A DNA stretch of 64,000 nucleotides from contig NZ_WTEX01000004.1 in the NCBI RefSeq assembly GCF_009795845.1, positions 62,001 through 126,000 on the forward strand, written 5' to 3'. This document shows, piece by piece, positions 59,604-64,000 of this stretch. The notes under the pieces were generated by a model. It searched no databases and was not told the DNA's origin. It was given only the letters and a program-made list of their open reading frames with translations. Source of the stretch: Gilliamella sp. Lep-s35 (GTDB lineage Bacteria > Pseudomonadota > Gammaproteobacteria > Enterobacterales > Orbaceae). How positions within the stretch are numbered: the stretch's first letter is position 1; every line of letters begins with the position of its first letter. Position numbers and translations under genes: made by a program.

Positions 59604-60627
59604 TCCAACTATAAGTTATGAAGATAATTATGCTCAAGGTCCATTTGGACTTTTTAAGCAATTAGATAAAGCACAACAAGTCTCAACAAAACCTTCAAAT
59701 TTTTTAAATGTTGAGGTTAATTTACCATTTGGTCAACCTGCAGGCCCACTACTAAACGCAAACTATATCAAAGCTGCTTTTGCTTATGGATTCGACTTAT
59801 GTGTATATAAGACAGTAAGAACTAAATTACATAAATGTCATCCATTACCTAATGTTTTGTCAGTTCATCCTAACGGTAAATTGTCATCTAACTTAGATAC
59901 TGTGCTAGCCGATACCAATTACAATCAACCATTATCAATAACCAATTCGTTTGGTGTTCCCTCTTTTTCGCCTGATGTTTGGCAACCAGATATGGCTGAT
60001 GCAGTAAAATCTGCGGGTCATGGACAATGTGTTATTGGTAGTTTTCAAGGTACACAAGGTAACGGCGAAATTGAAAAAGATTATGCTTTAGCCGCAAAAT
60101 TAGTTAAAGAAACCAATGCACCTATTCTTGAAGCAAATTTAAGTTGCCCAAATGAAGGTGCTAGCAAGTTACTTTGCTTTGATGTTGATAAAGTTGAACG
60201 AATTGTTAATGAAATTAAAACTGCAGTACCTGATCGTCCACTTATCTTAAAGTTAGCTTATTTTCCTGATGATGAAAGGATCGTTTCTTTATTAACCCGC
60301 GTAGGTTCCATTATCGACGGTTTAAGTGCAATCAACACACTATCAGCTAAACCAGTTGATGCTAAAGGTAATCCTGCTTTAGGTGAAAATAGAAAAGAAG
60401 GCGGTGTCTGTGGCGATGCAATTCGTTGGGCTGGTTTAGATATGGTAAGTCGTTTAGCTAAATATCGTAAACAAATGGATCTAAAATTTGCTATTGTGGG
60501 CGTCGGTGGAGTTAGTTCTAGTGAACATTATCATCAATTTATAAAAAATGGTGCTGATGCAGTTATGAGTGCAACTGGTGCCATGTGGAATCCACTCCTT
60601 GCAATAGAAATAAAAAAGAGTCTTTAG
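59578..60627 (+). CDS. pyrD: Class 1-type dihydroorotate dehydrogenase
   Basis: A 349-residue FMN TIM-barrel protein of the dihydroorotate dehydrogenase superfamily. ANLSCPNEG with C190 matches the Cys catalytic base of class 1 enzymes; class 2 enterics use Ser. FGQPAGPLLNANYIK lies near the N-terminus, and IVGVGGVSSSEHYHQFIKNG with ADAVMSATG forms the FMN phosphate site. There is no N-terminal membrane helix, so it is soluble. Class 1A enzymes pass electrons to fumarate, and a fumarate reductase cassette is divergent from it. The pyrBI-like leader supports a pyrimidine role. Compared with typical 1A (about 311 residues) it has extra N-terminal residues, so another dihydropyrimidine-type activity is not excluded. 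GGAG precedes the ATG. Confidence 0.75.
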   Translation: MKSLTPFYDPTISYEDNYAQGPFGLFKQLDKAQQVSTKPSNFLNVEVNLPFGQPAGPLLNANYIKAAFAYGFDLCVYKTVRTKLHKCHPLPNVLSVHPNGKLSSNLDTVLADTNYNQPLSITNSFGVPSFSPDVWQPDMADAVKSAGHGQCVIGSFQGTQGNGEIEKDYALAAKLVKETNAPILEANLSCPNEGASKLLCFDVDKVERIVNEIKTAVPDRPLILKLAYFPDDERIVSLLTRVGSIIDGLSAINTLSAKPVDAKGNPALGENRKEGGVCGDAIRWAGLDMVSRLAKYRKQMDLKFAIVGVGGVSSSEHYHQFIKNGADAVMSATGAMWNPLLAIEIKKSL

Positions 60628-60658
60628 CCTTAAATAATAAGAAATGAATATTAACCGT

Positions 60659-60681
60659 ACAGGGCATTATGCCCTGTTTTT
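60659..60681 (+). terminator. Intrinsic terminator of pyrD
   Basis: ACAGGGCA and TGCCCTGT pair around a 3-nt loop, followed by TTTT. Confidence 0.88.
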
Positions 60682-60811
60682 ATGATCTAATAAAAAAATG
60701 GTAATCATTTTTCTTAAAGTAAGAATAACAAAAAATAAGGTGTGCTAAAAATACTATTGCTAACATAATTCTGATTGGAATGGCAACACATTTTCAAACA
60801 AAAAAATTAAG

Positions 60812-61637
60812 GGGTAAGTGTTTTTTAAATTCAACGAGAGGCAAGTAGCCTAACGAAGAATGTAATCGTTTATGATTATACCAATAAGCATAAGCCGAAA
60901 AAGCGCGTTGTAACTCAGCTGCTTAGTTAAAACGTTGGCCTTTTACAAATTCCGTTTTAATTGTTTTAAATGTCGCTTCCGCTACCGCATTGTCATAAGG
61001 ACATCTTTTCTTGCTTAATGAATGCGTGATATTAAATGTCTTAAAACAATCCGCTAATAGCCGATTATCAAACTCTTTACCTCGGTCTGAATGAAATAAA
61101 TCTAATTTCGATAATGGCAGTTTAATTTGGCTTAATGCCGACATAACAAGCTCTGCTGTTTTATGTTGACCAACATGGTAACCGACAATTTGCCTATCGG
61201 ATAAGTTCACTAAAACACATAAATAGTTCCAACGTTGCTTAACTTGAATATAGGTTAAATCCGCAACAACAATTTGTTTTTTATCACCGACATCAAATTG
61301 TCGTTGCAGGTGATTTTCTGCGGCGGTTTCATTCACTGCCGTAGTGTGAGATTGATAGCGTTTAACGGTGTATTTTGATACCAGCAATAAAGCTTTCATC
61401 ACCCGAGCAATGTAACGGCGTGACACCCAAATATTCTCTTTCTATAAATCAAAACGAATTCGCCTTGTGCCATAAGACTGATAGCTTTGATTAAATAGTG
61501 TCACGATTTTATCGGCATAAAGCCCTACTGATTTTTGTCTATTCAATTTACACTAATAATAAGCATAATATCTTGATAATCCTAAATATTGACATAGTTT
61601 TGTTATGCTATAACGATGTCGATTTGCTTTTAGGATA
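60812..61637 (-). pseudogene. IS3-family OrfB (DDE transposase), three stops
   Basis: Reads ILKANRHRYSITKLCQYLGL in the HTH_21 region, then after two TAG stops MSRRYIARVMKALLLVSKYT, the integrase core VVADLTYIQVKQRWNYL, LFHSDRGKEFDN and AVAEATFKTIKTE, then a TAA stop and YWYNHKRLHSSLGYLPLVEF. The D-D-E residues remain recognisable. The stops look like single-base changes in an otherwise full-length gene. Confidence 0.85.
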
Positions 61638-61929
61638 GCGATTTTCGCCCTATTATCAGTGCTGCTTGCTTTAGGATATCGTTTTCCATACGGAGTTGTT
61701 TAAGCGCTTTGCGCAACGCGATTAACTCTTGTTCTTGTGGACTGCGATTATCTTTTGTTTTAAATGAGCCGCTTTGGCTTGCTTGCGTTATCCAACGGTC
61801 CAATGCTGATGGTGTCAATTCCTATTTTGCAACGATTTCACTACGTGATTTACCATGTTGATAAAGACTGACCATTTGCTGTTTAAAATCATCTGTGAAT
61901 GTTCGTCTTTTGCGTTTAATCTTATTCAT
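61630..61929 (-). pseudogene. IS3-family OrfA with one internal stop
   Basis: From ATG 61929 the frame reads MNKIKRKRRTFTDDFKQQMV, SLYQHGKSRSEIVAK, a TAG, then ELTPSALDRWITQASQSGSF and a leucine-zipper tail ELIALRKALKQLRMENDIL. This is the HTH_Tnp_1 protein of IS3-family elements. Confidence 0.85.
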
Positions 61930-61973
61930 ATTTGTTCCTTTTTTAGTTGTGATAAGTTTACCTTACCCCTTAA

Positions 61974-62034
61974 AAAAGTTGTATGATTTAGTGTAGCCGA
62001 TCCATACAATTTGGTGTTCAGTCATTTTTTTCAT
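61974..62034 (-). pseudogene. 5' fragment of a gene interrupted by the IS
   Basis: An ATG at 62034 with AAAGGGGAT 8 nt upstream opens MKKMTEHQIVWIGYTKSYN, then meets the IS right end. Beyond the left end, minus-strand frames are short. The ribosome site is one of the strongest in this region, so a small real gene was probably cut. Family unknown. Confidence 0.4.
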
Positions 62035-62086
62035 AATTAAATCCCCTTTACTTTTATTATGGAGAATTTTCTACTTTTTTGCTGTG

Positions 62087-62488
62087 CTATTTTGGGGAGT
62101 GGTTACACTCCACACTATACTTTCCTGTAGTGACTCCAACGCCCATTTCAACAACTTCTGCGTCAGGAGCTTTTAACTCTTGCCCATTTAATAGTAAAAA
62201 TAGATAACCAGAAAACATAGCGGTTCTTTTATTAGCATTTGCAAAAGGGTGATTTCTAATTAAACTCTCAATAAGAACAGCCGCTAACCTAAAAATATCC
62301 TCTGTTTGTTCGTGATACCTGTAAAGACTGGGTCTAGCTTGGGATGAGCCTAAGGTATTCTCATCACGAACATATATAGGCTCTTTAGGTGTCTGTAGTT
62401 TAATTAGCAATGAATTGATAAGCTTTATATCATCAACTGAAAGAAAATTGATTCCATCAACTATTTCCCCAATTTGTGACACTAGCAT
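62087..62488 (-). CDS. doc: Doc (death-on-curing) Fic-family toxin
   Basis: A 133-residue Fic-fold protein (P1 Doc, 126). The active-site motif HPFANANKRT is at 80-89; the Fic/Doc pattern is HxFx(D/N)xNKR. Upstream ARPSLYRYHEQTEDIFRLAAVL is the Doc-type N-terminal segment. Doc phosphorylates EF-Tu in the P1 system. Its ATG is 3 nt after the stop of a 59-codon ORF, the expected place for an antitoxin. The last dozen residues do not resemble the usual Doc C-terminus, so a 3'-end frameshift is possible. Confidence 0.85.
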   Translation of the reverse strand: MLVSQIGEIVDGINFLSVDDIKLINSLLIKLQTPKEPIYVRDENTLGSSQARPSLYRYHEQTEDIFRLAAVLIESLIRNHPFANANKRTAMFSGYLFLLLNGQELKAPDAEVVEMGVGVTTGKYSVECNHSPK

Positions 62489-62491
62489 TCG

Positions 62492-62671
62492 TTAAACCTT
62501 TGATAAGTCTCTCATGGCTTTTTTGTAGCGAGCGAACCCAAAGGCAAAGGCATTTAAAACTTGCTCATTATGATTGCAGTCATTACTTAACGCAGGTTTT
62601 GCTTTAACCTCTACATGTTTGTCACGTGGAGGAATATAAAGACGATGTTCCTTTACTTGTGCGTGACCCAT
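62492..62671 (-). CDS. Small partner of Doc, candidate antitoxin
   Basis: A 59-codon ORF, MGHAQVKEHRLYIPPRDKHV..., with GAGGTG 8 nt before its ATG. The sequence is basic with many His, an N-terminal strand-like half and a C-terminal helix (EQVLNAFAFGFARYKKAMRD). It does not look like Phd/YefM or YhfG. Tight coupling to doc (3-nt gap, antitoxin-first order as in phd-doc) supports an antitoxin role. This is inference from position only. Confidence 0.65.
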   Translation of the reverse strand: MGHAQVKEHRLYIPPRDKHVEVKAKPALSNDCNHNEQVLNAFAFGFARYKKAMRDLSKV

Positions 62672-62921
62672 AAATTCACCTCATTAGTTTTTATATAAGA
62701 ATGGCTGAAAACTAATAAGCTCTCAACCTTAAGTTGATTATAAATACCATAAGGTAAAGAGTAAAGAAAATTTATACTAATCACAAAAATTAATAGGTGC
62801 TATGTATTTGACTGTTACACGCTACTCATAACCCAAATCTAGGTTACCTTACAAATCATCACATTAGCTTTAAGTCGTCTTCATTATGAAGATAACTGAT
62901 AATAAAAATCGCCTGAAAGCG

Positions 62922-62949
62922 GTTTATGTCTGCCTACTCGGCGGTGAAC
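62922..62949. repeat. Solitary type I-F-like CRISPR repeat, left copy
   Basis: On the minus strand it begins GTTCACCGCCGAGTAGGC, the first half of a type I-F direct repeat (GTTCAC start, 5-bp GC hairpin), but its last ten bases diverge from the CTTAGAAA-type end. It lies 4 nt downstream of the DUF3800 stop codon. The 3' 17 bases (plus strand) plus an ATTTTAC 2 nt beyond are shared with the copy at 63935. Confidence 0.6.
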
Positions 62950-62953
62950 TATT

Positions 62954-63679
62954 TTACCTCCACTCAAAGCGAGAGCTACAAGGTTGTCCGTGAACATATA
63001 GCCCATGCTTTATTCCACAATCAAAATCAAAGCAGTGTTCTATAATATAAAAGAACTGATCATCATTTTTCTCGTATTTTCTAAAAATGGAATAAGCGAC
63101 TAAATCCGCTAACTGAATTAATCGTGAAGACTTAGAATCCATAAATAAGGGAACTTCTGCAAACTTTCTCAATTTACCCCATGTATGTCCATCATGTTTA
63201 AATCGTTTTGATAATGATTGTATGGTTTTTTCTGTTGAGGATTCATCAAATATCATGATTCCACGCTGATCATCTTCATATCGATTATGAATTCTTTTGA
63301 GAAAATGATCAAACCTAGTCGATATTTGCTCGAATGCGATTTCTGAAACATCACCTGATTCTACTTTTGATTTATCAATAACAGCAGCAAAAAGCCTGAC
63401 GTTTTTCCCATAATTTGTTTTTACTATGTTTAATGCTTTTTTAATTACATCAATTCTTTCTTCTTTTAAATATTTTCGCCAACTACCTTTTCCTGCCATC
63501 ATTGGCGAACCATGCAGCTCAATAGCATCATAATCTTGGTCAAAACTAGATGCGATTAAATTTAAATCTTTTTCTAACCAATGAGTCTTTTTCTCATGAA
63601 CAGAGATGCCAGCCAACACAAAATGTCTTTGACTATTATCTAAAATATGACCAGATTCATCCACATATAACAGATGCAT
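62954..63679 (-). CDS. DUF3800 family protein
   Basis: A 241-residue protein of DUF3800. YVDESGH at residues 5-11 gives the family's invariant D-E; RGIMIFDESS near 140-149 and LIQLADLVAYSIFRKYE near 188-204 supply further acidic residues in an RNase H-like pattern suggesting a metal-dependent nuclease. Function is unknown; such genes are often found in accessory and defence-rich DNA. GAGGA lies 7 nt before the ATG, directly after a terminator-like hairpin. Two CRISPR-like repeats bracket the gene. Confidence 0.82.
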   Translation of the reverse strand: MHLLYVDESGHILDNSQRHFVLAGISVHEKKTHWLEKDLNLIASSFDQDYDAIELHGSPMMAGKGSWRKYLKEERIDVIKKALNIVKTNYGKNVRLFAAVIDKSKVESGDVSEIAFEQISTRFDHFLKRIHNRYEDDQRGIMIFDESSTEKTIQSLSKRFKHDGHTWGKLRKFAEVPLFMDSKSSRLIQLADLVAYSIFRKYEKNDDQFFYIIEHCFDFDCGIKHGLYVHGQPCSSRFEWR

Positions 63680-63690
63680 AGAAAATCCTC

Positions 63691-63713
63691 AAAAAAAAAG
63701 CCGCAATAGCGAC
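63691..63713 (-). terminator. Terminator-like hairpin just before the DUF3800 gene
   Basis: On the minus strand AGTCGC and GCGGCT pair (one G.U) around TATT and are followed by nine T, ending at the ribosome site, about 12 nt from the ATG. It either ends an upstream transcript beyond the window or attenuates this gene. Confidence 0.65.
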
Positions 63714-63934
63714 TTATATAATTAGGAAAGCCTACTGGAATCATATTCCAACGCGCCAAATTAAGTCAGCACTGTAAGCTCTTGTAAATAATAATAAGCT
63801 TTTTTATTACCAAGTCAATACAAAATTAAAATTAATTTTTGTTAACTTTTTTAATTCTCCATTATTTAACGCATAAAGTTTGCCAAAGTTTTCAAAATTG
63901 ATTCTTCAGATTTTGAGTTTTATTTCTTATTACA

Positions 63935-63962
63935 TTTCTAAACCGCCTACTCGGCGGTGAAA
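63935..63962. repeat. Solitary type I-F-like CRISPR repeat, right copy
   Basis: Minus strand: TTTCACCGCCGAGTAGG, a CGG, then TTTAGAAA, 28 nt in all, close to the type I-F repeat with its CCGCC/GGCGG stem and (C/T)TTAGAAA end. A repeat one 32-nt spacer to the right is not seen in the six bases that remain, and none occurs 60 nt to the left. The rest of 63714-64000 is AT-rich and without an ORF. Confidence 0.65.
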
Positions 63963-64000
63963 AATTTTACAAACGATTTTCCAAAGGCACACTTGGATCA

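Larger units (their letters stand above)
60807..61973 (-). mobile_element. Inactive IS3-family insertion sequence
   Basis: About 1.17 kb bounded by inverted ends TTAAGGGGTAAG and CTTACCCCTTAA. It carries an orfA/orfB pair on the minus strand. At least four in-frame stops (one in orfA, three in orfB) rule out a functional transposase. It separates the 5' end of a small minus-strand gene (62034) from whatever followed. Runs of A on both sides obscure any target duplication. Confidence 0.85.

Noticed and set aside
62922-64000. A regular CRISPR array
   Set aside because: Only two repeat-like units exist, about 1 kb apart, and no further repeat follows at spacer distance within the visible sequence, so they are listed as repeats, not as an array.

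Overview
The window is AT-rich chromosomal DNA from a gammaproteobacterium. Housekeeping genes read as close relatives of Enterobacterales proteins (thrS-infC-rpmI-rplT-pheM-pheS-pheT-ihfA, lolB-ispE opposite hemA, pykF, ppk-ppx, rep, dusA, recO, hrpA). The low GC, the short intergenic spaces, the neighbour order and the remnants of gut-symbiont-type mobile DNA make an Orbaceae member (Gilliamella-like insect gut symbiont) the most likely source. That is an inference from style and homology recalled by eye, not from a search.

Layout. 1-2.1 kb: yohK (cut by the edge), yohJ and sbcB on the minus strand. 2.4-3.0 kb: a decayed MocR-type regulator. 3.0-7.0 kb: an IclR regulator divergent from a 2-keto-3-deoxy-sugar aldolase, KdgT permease and FucO operon. 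7.0-8.0 kb: about 1 kb of IS debris. 8.0-13.3 kb: yigZ, nfi, trmN6, an amino-acid antiporter with a dimethylargininase, and apt. 13.5-17.0 kb: a tight operon of an exported VWA protein, a histidine kinase and an OmpR-type regulator. 17.1-20.8 kb: ispE, lolB, hemA, two small metal-binding proteins and tRNA-Leu(CAA). 20.85-23.64 kb: a wrecked genomic island between tRNA-Leu and dusA, with a HigBA-like toxin-antitoxin pair, IS481 and IS256 remnants and a broken integrase. 23.65-30.4 kb: dusA, rep, ubiT, yjcE, recO, yaiI. 30.9-38.3 kb: the translation operon and 4.5S RNA, with visible thrS operator and pheM attenuator. 38.5-53.5 kb: htpX, rlhA, fnr, ydgH, hrpA, hslJ, pykF, ppk, ppx. 53.5-60.6 kb: a fumarate cassette and a divergent dihydroorotate dehydrogenase. 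60.8-64.0 kb: an accessory tail with a dead IS3-family element, a Doc-type toxin with an unfamiliar small partner, and a DUF3800 gene bracketed by two solitary type I-F-like CRISPR repeats.

Metabolic reading. The 53.5-60.6 kb block fits anaerobic fumarate use as an electron sink: a DASS-family dicarboxylate carrier, a soluble three-domain NADH:fumarate reductase (OYE, FMN_bind, FAD_binding_2), and the ApbE flavin transferase that would load its FMN. The divergent class 1-type dihydroorotate dehydrogenase (a family in which class 1A uses fumarate) is preceded by a leader with the parts of a pyrBI-type UTP-sensing attenuator. An FNR-type oxygen sensor and the oxygen-independent ubiquinone factor UbiT elsewhere in the window agree with a low-oxygen lifestyle. 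The kdg-like operon suggests use of pectin- or deoxysugar-derived acids.

The most novel-looking items are the pyrBI-like leader before the dihydroorotate dehydrogenase, the DUF3800 gene between two isolated CRISPR-like repeats beside a Doc locus, the 238-bp element with perfect 43-bp inverted repeats upstream of fnr, and the VWA/two-component operon.
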